From positions 18,607,501-18,671,500 of the forward strand of contig CM073479.1 in NCBI GenBank assembly GCA_037074505.1: DNA of 64,000 nucleotides, given 5' to 3'. This document shows, one piece after another, positions 1-10,154 of this stretch. The stretch comes from Albizia julibrissin (lineage: Eukaryota > Streptophyta > Magnoliopsida > Fabales > Fabaceae). The number at the start of each line of letters is the position of its first letter. The first letter of the stretch is position 1. The translations under genes were made by a program, and so were the position numbers. The notes below the pieces were generated by a model that worked only from the letters and a program-made list of their open reading frames with translations, was not told the origin of the DNA and did not search any database.

Positions 1-1189
1 GGAAAGAAGGTGTTTTGTTGAATGAAATCAAGAAAATTTCATTTTTCCTAAATTCTCTAAACTTTCGGCTAGACCTAGTTCAAGGGGTTTGAGCTGGAAT
101 TTGATGGATTTTATTATTGCATTGTGTTTAAAATGAAAAATTGTGTAGGAAACATGTGAAATATGGAGTGTGAAGGCTTTAAGGTGTGAAATGACAATTT
201 TGCCTATAAAACCCTAATTAGTGGCTGTCAAGGGTATTTTTGTAAATGAAGTGTGATTTTTCAAAATATGAGGCTAAAAATAGATTCTATACATGAAATT
301 TTGTAGGAATAGCTTCGGTCATAATTTTTGGAAAAGTACAATTATATTGGGTATAAAGGGACTTAGACAGGATTCCTTAAGGGCATTTTGGTAATTTTGT
401 ATTTTGAGAAGAGATAACCAACTAAATAAGATTTGAAATAAAGCATGAATGAGTAATAACTCATTTATTATCAATTTGGAATTTTAGGATTAGACATTTG
501 CCTGATCTGGACAAAAAGTTAAAGGACCGGTATTAGCTTTAGGTACTAGAAAGGAGCCAAGGTAGTAACTATATCTCTCATATACTATATGATTGTTTAT
601 ATGCATTGTATTGCCATGTTTTGTGATGTGAGGTCTTTTTGACCAATGAGAAGTCTATGTGACATAATGTGAAGCCTGTGTGGCATAATTCCTCATTGTG
701 GTGTGGGAAAAGTACAAATACCATGAGGCCAATAGGACTCAGTTAAGGTAGAATGGCAAGTACAGACAAGATGTATGTGCCAGCTCCATAACATTATTGT
801 GATCACTGTATGGTAAGTAGGGACAAAACTGTCATTTTGATCAAGACAAAATCATTGTTTTGATCTTGAACATTGATTGAACGACATCTTATGGCAATTG
901 TTATTGTGTGTATTGCATATTTATTTATGACATTTTATATGATTGATTATGAGTTACTACTGAGATTCATTTGAATCTCATCATTTCCAAAAATTATAAT
1001 GTATTCAGATAAAGGAAGCGGCTCGAAGGGCAAAGAGGTAGATACCGGCAACTGAGGGTTCCTGTACTGATCAGAAATTTATGTAATGTAATAAAGTACT
1101 TAATATCAAAATGTTTGTACTATTTCTTTATGCCCATTGAACTATGCGCTAATACTCTTATAAATGTCAAAATATTGAGGGGTTTGACA
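1..1189 (+). mobile_element. Tekay-like gypsy LTR, left end outside window
   Basis: This sequence is the reverse-complement relative of the LTRs at 10155-12255, 24265-26705 and 38058-40237. Shared landmarks are the GTAGTAAC block near 560 and the GGGCAAAGAGGTAGATACCGG block near 1040. The right end is placed at GGGTTTGACA (1180-1189), which matches the GGTGTTACA-type terminal inverted ends of the relatives. Just after it the CACTA B coding sequence resumes, as shown by similarity to 56960-57000. No gag or pol follows, so it is probably a solo LTR or one side of an element. The other boundary and the target duplication lie beyond the window. Confidence 0.6.
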
Positions 1190-1198
1190 AAAGTTGAC

Positions 1199-1724
1199 AA
1201 ATCAGATCCTGCATAATTATCCAAGCCTCAGTTCCTCTTCAACATCACAAAAAATAGAAAGCATGGAGGCTTAAGGGTGGCAAATATATAAACCCAATTG
1301 TTTCTGAAGTTGCCACAAAGATCATAAGTAGTTAAATTGGAAGTATATAATTTTTGAAGTATTTAATATTGGAAGTAATTAATTTTCATTTATGATAAAT
1401 TGTATGCTATAAGATGAACTTGAAGAGCAAAGTAGCCAAGGTTCCTTCACTCAAAGTGGACGGATAGACTTCTTATTAATGGCGATTGGAAAGGCAGATC
1501 ACCTCAGTCATGTCTGAGGGGAGCCAAGGGAAGTTGGTCTCACAAAATATTTTAGATGAGCTCCATAATATTCATCATAACGTGAACCCAATAGGGAGCT
1601 TGGGGCTAAGGTTTAAGTATGAGAGGAAGTCCAACAAGAGCTCGAGATGCAACTTCGCCAATCATTCTAATAAGAGCTGTTAAACAAGCTATATGGTGAA
1701 GTAAGATCCATCATTCAATCATAG
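1199..1724 (+). pseudogene. Transposase_24-like CACTA protein, C-terminal remnant (element B)
   Basis: A stretch encoding KGGKYINP-like residues at about 1275-1305 and, after an apparent intron, a LEEQSSQGSFT motif at about 1418-1455 match the better preserved copy at 57010-57240 in CACTA D. This is the C-terminal tail of the second CACTA protein (Transposase_24/PttA family, PF03004), which in related elements accompanies TNP2. In-frame stops occur, for example in the stretch aligned to the RGETRG region near 1515. The N-terminal part was lost where the LTR at 1-1189 sits. It is not functional. Confidence 0.6.
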
Positions 1725-2197
1725 AGAGAACATGAGGAATGTAGAACCTAAGATTCCCCATCCTTCCCCTGTACCAAAGGAAGTTATAACCCATCGGAGG
1801 TACCACTTGGTGACCCTTCTCCCACTCTAGAGGCTGGAGAACCTTGCACTCTCTATTTGGATATCCAACATAAGTTATCACCTACCATCATAAGCAAATT
1901 TCAGATGCTTTATGTAGGATTACTATAGCATGTGTTCGAGAGGGGAAAGAAGTTGTAGACATCCCGGTTCCTGATGAAGAGTTTGCCACACTAGGTCAGG
2001 CAATAGGATCTTTCATCCTTGGGCTAAAATCACTTATTCACACAGCGACAACACCTCCAAAGGTAGGAAATACCTTACTATTACTTGAGTTTTCTTGGCA
2101 TCTTACTTATAATCTAGATTTGCTTTTTTAATGGGATCAAAAAGATGCGAAAAATTTTTCCTTCTTGGCATGACTGGAATAGCTCTACAAGGACATT

Positions 2198-2470
2198 CAC
2201 TACTAAAGAAAGAGGGAATAATGGCGCACATTTTGTGGCACTTCTTTAAAGAAGAAGTGTCATATCTTCTATTATATTTTATTTTTAAAAAGCATATACA
2301 AGTTGTGGCGCTTACTCAAGTAAGCACCAACAAGTTGTAGGAGGCCTACGAAGTGCCATATAAGGCTATTGGGGACCAATTGTGGCACTTGATTGACCAA
2401 TAGCTACAGCTGGTATGGTGGCTTGTGTAAAAAGGCAAGCAAGCACCACACAAGCCACCATGAGTGGCCT
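2198..2470 (+). repeat. Left subterminal repeats of CACTA A
   Basis: This region holds repeated GTGGCACTT / AAGTGCCA-type blocks in both orientations, such as TTGTGGCACTTCTTTAAAGA at about 2232-2251 and AAGCACCACACAAGCCACC near 2440. They resemble the GGTGGCGCTT/AAGCGCCACC repeats of CACTA C. In En/Spm, subterminal motifs bind the element-encoded TNPA protein; a similar role here is inference. Confidence 0.6.
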
Positions 2471-3630
2471 TTGTTAGGCACTTGTAACACTAGGTGGAAG
2501 TAGATAGGAAATCTACTTCCACCTGATCACTATCACCTTATCCTCTTCTATCCTTCCCCTTTTTATTTCCTCTCTTGCTACGCACACATACATACACACC
2601 GCCCCTACTCCCTACCACTCACCCATTATTCTTGCTCCATATTTCCCTGTCTGCTCCGTTTTCCTCCTATTCTCATCCCCACTCTTGTCCCCATTTGTTC
2701 CCTTTTCTTCCTACTCTCCTCTTCTTTTGGTCTCCACTCTAATATCCATCTCATATTTTCTCCTACTGTCCTCCTCTTTTGGTCCCCACTCCACTATCAA
2801 GGTCACATTTCCTCCTCCTCTCCTCTTGTTTTGGTTTCCGCTCTCATCATTGTAGCTCACATTTCCTCCTCCTCCTCACTTAAGTATCACCAATGTATAT
2901 GGTCCCCCCTTTGCTTTGGTCATGAATTGTGTAAATCTGTAAGTACCACGGCCTTTATCTTTTTTAAAAAAATTTTAAAGATCCATGCAACTTTGTCTTT
3001 CCAATTTTCCTTTATTGATTTTTTTCCATGTTTGTGTTTGTAGTTTCAGCTTACTCTATTAAAAATTCTATTCACTAAGTTTTTAAAATTTTGAGCTTAC
3101 AAATGTAATTTTATTAGTAGAAATTAATATTTTAATTTGCTAAATATCTTTTATATTTAATTTATTATGAAATTTGAAAAAATTAATCTCATTTTTATAT
3201 GCTGAAAAATAAATGAGATAAAATTAAATGTTATTGTGTATAGGTTGTATGTGAAGATTAGCTATAATTTGTAAGTGTTCTAGTAATTGTTATTGATTAG
3301 TTGCAAAAGTAAAATAATTATTTATTTTTAACACTTGTATTTTATTTGTTGGCTTGTAATGCTTTCTAATTTACCTATACTATGTGTTGACAAATATGAT
3401 TTCTTTTGTTATGAGCTTTGAAAAATTATTATGATGCTTTGGGATTAATTGATGGATCATTTGTCAATTAAAAGAGATGATTTAAGACTTGGAAAGCTTC
3501 AATTTTTAAGATGTTATGCTTCTAGTTTTATTTTAAAATAAATAAGAGAAGATAAAAGTAATTAGTAAATGCAATAGTCATACAACTAACCATTTTTTAA
3601 AAATAGAATGAAGGTATAGATGGTACGAAC
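2471..3630 (+). other. CACTA A 5' leader: pyrimidine-rich stretch then AT-rich intron-like sequence
   Basis: Positions 2530-2880 are strongly CT-rich on the plus strand, with repeated TCCTCCTC/TTTGGTCCCCACTC phrases. The same kind of CT-rich stretch lies at the equivalent place in CACTA C (18110-18490) and D (53440-53700). It probably is the transcribed 5' leader of the TNP2 gene. The AT-rich part from 2950 to 3600 looks like an intron. I see no convincing protein in it. Confidence 0.4.
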
Positions 3631-3729
3631 ATGGATGTCATTTGATCGGTCTTTAAGGGAATATATAGATGGGGTGAAATATTTTATTAGATTTGCAATC
3701 GAGCATACAAAAGATCCTAACTTCAAATA
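3631..3729 (+). pseudogene. TNP2 transposase N-terminal remnant (element A)
   Basis: This short stretch matches the start of TNP2 in CACTA C (19270-19353): a W-M-S-DR-S-REYIDGV segment followed by F-I-RF-IEHTKDPN. It is the N-terminal Transpos_assoc region (PF13963) of plant CACTA transposases. Homology stops abruptly at the DPN codons, where the sequence jumps into material homologous to 28450-28510 of CACTA C. Everything between, including the catalytic core, is deleted. Confidence 0.7.
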
Positions 3730-4000
3730 ATTAACTTTGATATGCATATAGAAGAATCAAATTCAAAAATTACACAGGTACCATGACATTGTTAGATATG
3801 ATTAGTTTTGATGATGACAAATATAGATGTTAAATATTAAGAGAGCAAAAGTTTGCATAATATACTTATCTCTTACATTGACTAACTACTATATTTAATA
3901 TTGCATATATTGTAGATTAGTCAAGCAATGGAATAAAGAAATTGAGGAATGAAGAACTTGCAAGAATTAATGAAAAATATGAAGATTCAAGTTCTATGGG

Positions 4001-4077
4001 TACTGTAGCAGTTGACACTGTAGCATACGGGTACTGTAGCGTATGGCACTGTAGCGCACTGTAGTACCTGTAGCATC
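4001..4077 (+). repeat. CACTGTAGC short repeats
   Basis: Five ACTGTAG motifs plus one CCTGTAG occur within about 77 bases, mostly preceded by GT or GC and spaced 10-18 bases apart. The same kind of cluster sits at the equivalent place in the second LTR copy (60891-61030). The conserved position suggests a cis-acting block rather than chance. Confidence 0.75.
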
Positions 4078-5475
4078 GAGTGATTTTAATAATCACTCGA
4101 GTGATTCTGAAAATCATGAAAATCACTTGCAGTGATTCACTATTCACTCGAGTGATTTTCAGTTTTTCAGGCTCTGTTTTTTGTCCAGCTGAGTGAGGTC
4201 TGGTAATTCAATCATATATATCAAACCATAATTCTGATTGAGGTAAAACCCATTGTATATAAAAACAAACTTCTAATGTGTCATTTGGACACTAGAATCA
4301 ACATCAAAGGAGCTCAGATGAAGGAGATATAAATGTTGCAAGTTTGCCTTCATATCAGCGTTACTTTCCAAAGCAGGTCTGGTATTTTAGACATAACTCT
4401 CAAACCACAAATCCAATTGAGCTAAAAATGGTACCATATGAAACTAGACGTAAACAGCTTTCCATGGATATATAATATTGAAATTTTGGAGTTATATTCA
4501 AAGAGTTATGTCATCTGAAAGTTAACCCCTATTTGCTGTCGAATTGGAAGTGGAGCTACGAGTTCAAGCGATCTGAACATAGAGCACCCGAGTGATTTTT
4601 ATAATCACTCGAGTGATCAAGAAAATCACTTAAGTGATCATTAATAATCACTCGAGTGAAATGCGTCAGATGAAAAATCACTCGAGTGGCACAGAAATCA
4701 CCAGAAGAATTTTTCACTGTTCTTAAAATCACTCCTAGTGATATCGAAATCACTCGAGTGATTCTGTTGATTTTACAAATCACTTCCAGTGCAAGCCAAA
4801 TCACTACAAGAAAAATTCACTGTTTTCAATTTCACTTCTAGTGATATGGAATTCACCCGAGTGATATGAGATTTTCCAGAATTACTTCCAGTGCGTCTGA
4901 AATCACCAGAAGAAAAATACACTGTTTTGGAAATCACTTCCAGTGATAGTCAGATTACTCGAGTGATATTTAAAATTTCCAGATTCACTTCCAGTGGATT
5001 GAAAATCACTGCAAGAAAAATTCACTGTTTGCAAAATCACTTCTAGTAATGCCAAATTCACTCGAGTGATATATGAAGTTTGTCATATCACTTCCAGTGG
5101 ATGCTGAATCACTTCCAGTGAATTTTAAAATTCCTCAGATCACCTCTAGTACCGTAACTGATCATTTCCAGATAATACCAATATACACGAGATCACTTCC
5201 AATAAACTGATATCCATTTAAGTAATCTTCTGTTTGTGAGATATCAGTGAATGAACTGATAACTCAAGTGATGTGCTGATTTTGATGAATCACTTTCAGG
5301 CTTAACAGAAACATGATTTCACCAGAGCAATATGGTGAGCCATCTGAGTGATATGTTTAGAAAATCACTCAGTAAACCAGATCACCTCCAGTGAAATGCT
5401 TCTGCATTCGAGTGAAATGTTGGTTTGAGAAAATCACTTCCAGTGGATTGTATAATCAGTCGAGTGATTCAGTTC
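4078..5475 (+). repeat. Array of CACTCGAGTGATT and CACTTCCAGTG motifs
   Basis: More than thirty copies of two related motifs are strewn over 1.4 kb: the palindrome CACTCGAGTG (usually AATCACTCGAGTGATT) and CACTTCCAGTG. Both follow the pattern CACT-spacer-AGTG. They are often separated by 15-40 bases of diverged text, and AGAAAAATTCACTGTTT recurs as a secondary unit. They lie upstream of the TATA box at 5928. They are not in simple tandem register, so they look like a dispersed site array in the LTR upstream (U3) region. Confidence 0.85.
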
Positions 5476-5927
5476 CTATCAGAAGCACCTCTAGAAGCTG
5501 ACTGAATTAGAGTGAATTTCAAAGTTCAATCTCTAATCAGTATGTTTACACTTCTTGTTGTACTTAAACATCATTTAACAATTATTTCAAGTGTGAAACA
5601 GGAGATCAAACGTTTGGGTTGCATCTTCAAGTTCGGAGGTGACTCACAACAAACATCGTCACTCGAAATGATGAATCCCAGAAAACAGAAAATCAGTCTC
5701 TAATCGATCATTCAATGTATTCATGTCTTATACTTCATTGTATCAATGATTTAAGTGCTTCTCTAGATTAACCATAAAGAAATCATGGGAAGAGACAAAA
5801 ATCTGTTTCACAAGAAGCTGAGCCTCCACTAATAACGGCTAGTTTTTCAAACGTGGAAAACTGTCAGAAGATACAGTACGTCGACAACGACCATATTGAA
5901 ATGCTACCAACGGCTCTCTCAACTCAG

Positions 5928-5939
5928 CTATATATATGG
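5928..5939 (+). promoter_or_regulatory. Candidate TATA box of solo LTR copy 1
   Basis: CTATATATATGG lies about 2.14 kb into the LTR, downstream of the palindrome array. The second LTR copy has CTATAAATAGAA at the equivalent place (62876-62887). This supports the orientation and a U3/R boundary shortly after; use as a promoter is inferred. Confidence 0.5.
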
Positions 5940-6714
5940 AAGCATTCAACAAAGACAAATAGTGATGAGAATACAAATATGTTGATATCATAAGTCATAT
6001 GCATCGACCACTCTCTGCTCTTCTTCGTTTTCTATATCATGTATCTGTGAGAGTGAAAATATTTGTTTTGTACATTAGTGAGCATTTTACCCACTCTATA
6101 AGAGAGTTTGTAAACACTTCAACTGTATTTCAGAAGTGTTCTCAAGGTAGAGGGACCTTGAGAGGGTTGATTACCTTACGGAGAAGTTGTAGAGAGAATT
6201 GCTAGTAAGACTTTCTGCTCGTAAGACTTACAAGGTGCAAGCAGTAGAGAACGTTGCTGCTCATAAGACTTACAGTGGTGTAAGTAGGAGAGAAAATTGC
6301 TACTCATAAGACTTGCACGGGTAAGCAGGAGAGAAAGGTCTTTGGGATTGCTTCACTCAACTTACCGTAAGAGGGTGTAAACCTTACAGTGTGTAAGGGG
6401 GAGTAACTTCATAAGAGATTGTAGCAGATTTTCTTGTGCCCGGATAAACAAGATAGTAGATTGAAAATTTCAGGAGGAGCCTGGGGACTGGACGTAGGGT
6501 CATAGTGGATTGGACCAAACCAGGATAAATCACAGTTTGCATATTCTCTTCCCTAAGCTTTTACATTTCCAGCATATAAGATTTACATAACTGCTTATGA
6601 TTTTATACTTCCATATATATTAATTTGATAAGCTACAAAAATATTTTAATATATCATATTTTATTATCGTACACCCAATTCATCCCACCTCTTGGGTGTC
6701 AGCCAGGTCTAACA

Positions 6715-7680
6715 AACATGATTTGTGGGTCACCGGTTGCAAAAAGGAGAAATTCATATTGAAGAAGCAAGAAAAGTAGCAAAATATTTTGCAAGTACTT
6801 GATTATGTGTACAATAAAGAATTAGCTTTACTTAAATGATTCTGATTTATAATAACTACTATTATTGTAATTCTTTTTGTGATAGCGATTAATGACACAG
6901 GAGGAGCCTGAGTTGGCAAGCTATGTTGGTCACAATGATTTGCTAAGTAGAGCGTTAGGAATACCTGAGTATGATGGTCGTGTTCTGGGAACTGGTTTTG
7001 CAGTCACCTAAACATCATACTTCAGACACCAGAGTGCTCTAACAAAAGTGACATTTTACAACTACGGGAGGAGATGAATTGCTTCAAGCATCAAATGCAA
7101 GAATAACTTCACGAACAAATGTGCTTCAAGTAATATATGGAAGAAATATTTCACGAACAAATGCGTTTGAGGCAAAAACAAAATGCGTATAGTTGAGAAT
7201 GCAAATTGATCACTTAGTGCAAAGTAGGCCAACACAAAATGTTCCCAGCCTAAGTGTGAAAGACAGTTGTACTTCCATGTCTATAGTCCATATTCCTTTG
7301 GTAATTAGTTTCTTTTCTATTTAACTTTTTGTTACATTATATTTTTGTGAACCTTAATAGATTAACTCTATTTCTCCTAAAGACGAGTCGACGTGCAAGT
7401 TATATGTCGATCAATCTTCCAAGCACACGATTATAATGGGTGTTGCCAACAACACTGATAATGATACATTGTACAATTCACCATTGCTTGACAATATACT
7501 CTGAGTAAGGGTTGACATTTGCATGAATAAAGATGCGCCTATCGATCCCTTCTCAGGATAAGGAAACAATGGTGAAAGATGTTGTAGGTAACTATGTTGC
7601 TTGGCCAATATGTCTTATAGAGCCATGTGAAAAGGTAGTTCATTTACAATTCTCTTTACTTTTCCTTTGCACTTCCATCT
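6715..7680 (+). pseudogene. Transposase_24-like CACTA protein remnant (element A)
   Basis: The segment at 6890-7080 encodes residues matching ELA-YV-H-DLLSRALG-PEYDG, the same as in CACTA C at 28704-28860. Further matching pieces lie at 7170-7330 and 7385-7640, the last including the VGGYVAW-like and IEPC residues. This is the second CACTA gene, of the PF03004 (Transposase_24/PttA) type. Stops and shifts occur, and its 5' part (3730-3789) is separated by the solo LTR. It is not functional. Confidence 0.6.
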
Positions 7681-8089
7681 AAAACTACAAGATTTATTTC
7701 ATAATTTTTGCAGGTTGGATAGTCTAAAGGAAAACAAATTTAATTGCATGGTAAGATTTCAAAGTGTTCGACAACACAACCAAAGTCCAAAGCCTCAACT
7801 AGCCAACAGAGAAAAAGAAAAATGACCTCATATTGCGAGAAATTGGTATCGATTGCACCTAATTTGATTCGTAAAGGAAGTTTGCAATTACATTTTGATG
7901 TAGAGCTAGTGGTATAGCTAATCATATTAATGGTGATGTGTTGGACAAAATATTTAATCGTGGATGGGTTAGTGCTTCAGTTATCAACATCTGGATTAAG
8001 TACTTTATTATCATTATTTATCACTGTTATTATTATTTATCATTCAATGTTTTGGTTTTAATGACATTGTTTATTTTATATCAAGGAAC

Positions 8090-9049
8090 TTATACCATGA
8101 CATCTTAATCGATACAGACAGAGTCCAATTCTCACTTGTCAACCCTTATCTCATTAGCAAGCATGGGGGCAGAGTAGATCAGAGTGTACAATCTAATAAT
8201 CTGAAAGATTACTTTAGAAAGAAAACAACACCAACTACGTTATTTCTAGTGCCATACAATGTGGGATAAATTATTAGTGGTAGCAATTCAATTTATGTTG
8301 TTTTATTGTTTAACTTTTACTATAACATGATTGTTGAAGAAAATTTTTTAAAATATTTTGTGGCAGATTGGATATTGATTGTTATCAATCCAACAGAACC
8401 TTTAGACCCTCGCATTTACTGTGTGGATCCTCTAATTAGAGGGCTTCCAGAAAACCATCCTGATATGTTACGATTGTTCAATAGGTAAGCGTATGCGTGT
8501 ATGTGTAAATATTTGCGTGTGTGATTGAATAACTAAAAGTAATCAGTTTCTTTTTTTTATTAGCTCATTGACTGCATATCAAGCCTCTGCCTCCTTAAGC
8601 TATTCTAAAGCTACTGACCCTGTCAATAGCTTTGTCTGGAAGAGGATACAAGTATTGATATATGAATTTACTCAAATATTGTTATTAAATAATTTTTATT
8701 CAAAAATTGAGTTAACTATTTCATTATATTGTTGCAGTGCTCTTTCTAGACCAATAACAATGATTGTGGATATTACATCATTAAATTCATGAAGGATGTA
8801 ATTACTCATGATCAGCCTTTATTTTATTGCTCAAAAAGTAAGTTATGTAGTTGCGATTTATATTGTGTTTAAAATTTAATTGATTAGTGCCTGATAATTA
8901 AACTTTTGTGATTTTAAAACCGTTGTGTGCATGTTTGTACATATATGTAGTATTATGAAGATCAATGTTGTGATAGTTTGACTGACCATCAATTCAATGA
9001 AGTAATCGAGGAATGGTGTGAATATGTTCTTAAGCAAACCTCTAGCTAG
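8090..9049 (+). pseudogene. Ulp1-like cysteine protease of CACTA A, catalytic His lost
   Basis: Exon-like blocks at 8090-8268, 8364-8485, 8563-8650, 8737-8836 and 8950-9049 align with the Ulp1-like gene of CACTA C. Asp is present in YCVDPL (about 8418-8435) and Cys in NNDCGYYIIKFM (about 8754-8790), but the HWILIV motif reads DWILIV, so the catalytic His is Asp. The acceptor AG before that exon reads GT where element C has AG. An in-frame stop precedes the Cys block. The protein would be inactive. The gene ends at a TAG (9047-9049). Confidence 0.7.
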
Positions 9050-9339
9050 CTACTATTTAACTAGCCTAGGTGTTGTTTCTTGCTAATTGTTGTGTTGTCT
9101 ATTTAAGTTGAATTTGTTGTATTTCATTCACAATTGTTGTAAATATATTTAGTAGTAATTTTGTTAATTAGTTATTTGTTTGTATCATTTTAGAGTTATT
9201 TCATTGTTGTTTGTTTTTCTTCATTTTGTTATGGATATAAAAATTTGTGTTTAAAGTAGCCCACTACTGTAATTATAGGGTTATGAATTAAAAATAGAAA
9301 AATATATTTTTTTAAAAAAAACTTCCTATGACACTTTCT

Positions 9340-9634
9340 TAAAAAAGGGTCACATGAAGCAAACTAAAAAAAATTAGCACTTCCTGTAGTGCTTCCTTGA
9401 GGAAGCGCTATAGGAAGTTCAACACCTCTTGTGGTGCTTCCTTAAGGAAACAGGAAGTTTGAACTTCCTGTAGTTCTTCCTTAAGGAATCATTACAAGAC
9501 GTGGCTTTTATGTATAGACACACACACACGCTATGGCGCTTCTTCTTTTAGTGGGCATGTGGATATGTGGCATTTCCTAAGCTTTATAGCTAGTTGAAAA
9601 ATAAGCGCCATAGTTACCCTTTTTTGTAGTAGTG
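9340..9634 (+). repeat. Right subterminal repeats and terminus of CACTA A
   Basis: Inverted ACTTCCT / AGGAAG and GCTTCCTTGAGGAAGC blocks repeat from 9376 to 9490. They are followed by GTGGCGC-type blocks and the terminus GTAGTAGTG (9626-9634). Their arrangement mirrors the right end of CACTA C (31100-31792). Confidence 0.75.
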
Positions 9635-10154
9635 ATTGGCTAGATCGACTTATGGATGCCTTATGAGATTGTGGGTGAAAGCCTATCATATCCCTTTACA
9701 ATTGACATTAATGATCTAAGGGAGTTCATAAATTTAGAGGAGATAGATATAGGATGGGTTCATCTTACAATCATGTAAGTTTATTTTTTTCTTCAATTGA
9801 TGTAGTGGTTTTTAGGTTTTATATATTTAATAAGTCATTCATCATTTTAATTCCATTATAGCTCCTCCTCAATATATGCGTCGAAAGGGGAAGAAATAGT
9901 TTATATGAATTCTTATGTCCTGTAAATATGACAAAGAAGAATTTAGTTGGAACTAAGGACGGCCTATGTGGGCTATATAATAATAGAGACTAAATTGCCT
10001 TGTTATCTAGCACAATTTCTTGAAGGGTACGTATTTTAGTTTTGTCTATTTGAGATATTTAAGAATAAATTGCCTTTTTATCTAACTTCATTTTAATCTG
10101 TATATGTTGTTATACTTACCATTGGAGTTTGTGTATTGTTTCTCCAGTCATGAA

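Larger units (their letters stand above)
3790..6714 (+). mobile_element. 2.9-kb solo LTR, copy 1 (palindrome-array family)
   Basis: It starts TGTTAGATATG and ends CAGGTCTAACA, so TG...CA ends sit within TGTTAGA/TCTAACA inverted ends. The flanks are GACAT (3785-3789) and AACAT (6715-6719), a 5-bp duplication with one mismatch. The empty site is preserved in CACTA C at 28510-28530. A second copy lies at 60641-63605. No gag or pol is present, so it is a solo LTR of unusual length. The opening TTTTGATGATGACAAA resembles SIRE/Maximus-type copia LTRs, but lineage is uncertain. A TATA box near 5928 gives plus orientation. The first 1.7 kb holds two repeat arrays. Confidence 0.88.
2198..9634 (+). mobile_element. 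CACTA (En/Spm) element A, nested in element B
   Basis: The left end is CACTACTAAAGAAAGAGGG and the right end, on the minus strand, is CACTACTACAAAAAAGGG. Both are flanked by the 3-bp duplication ATT (2195-2197 and 9635-9637), as expected of CACTA transposition. The element interrupts the Ulp1-like gene of element B and is in the same orientation. It carries a short TNP2 N-terminal remnant, a Transposase_24-like remnant and an Ulp1-like gene. It is a closer relative of CACTA C than of B or D. A 2.9-kb solo LTR is nested at 3790-6714. The bulk of TNP2 is deleted, so it could only have moved with a transposase supplied in trans. Confidence 0.92.
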
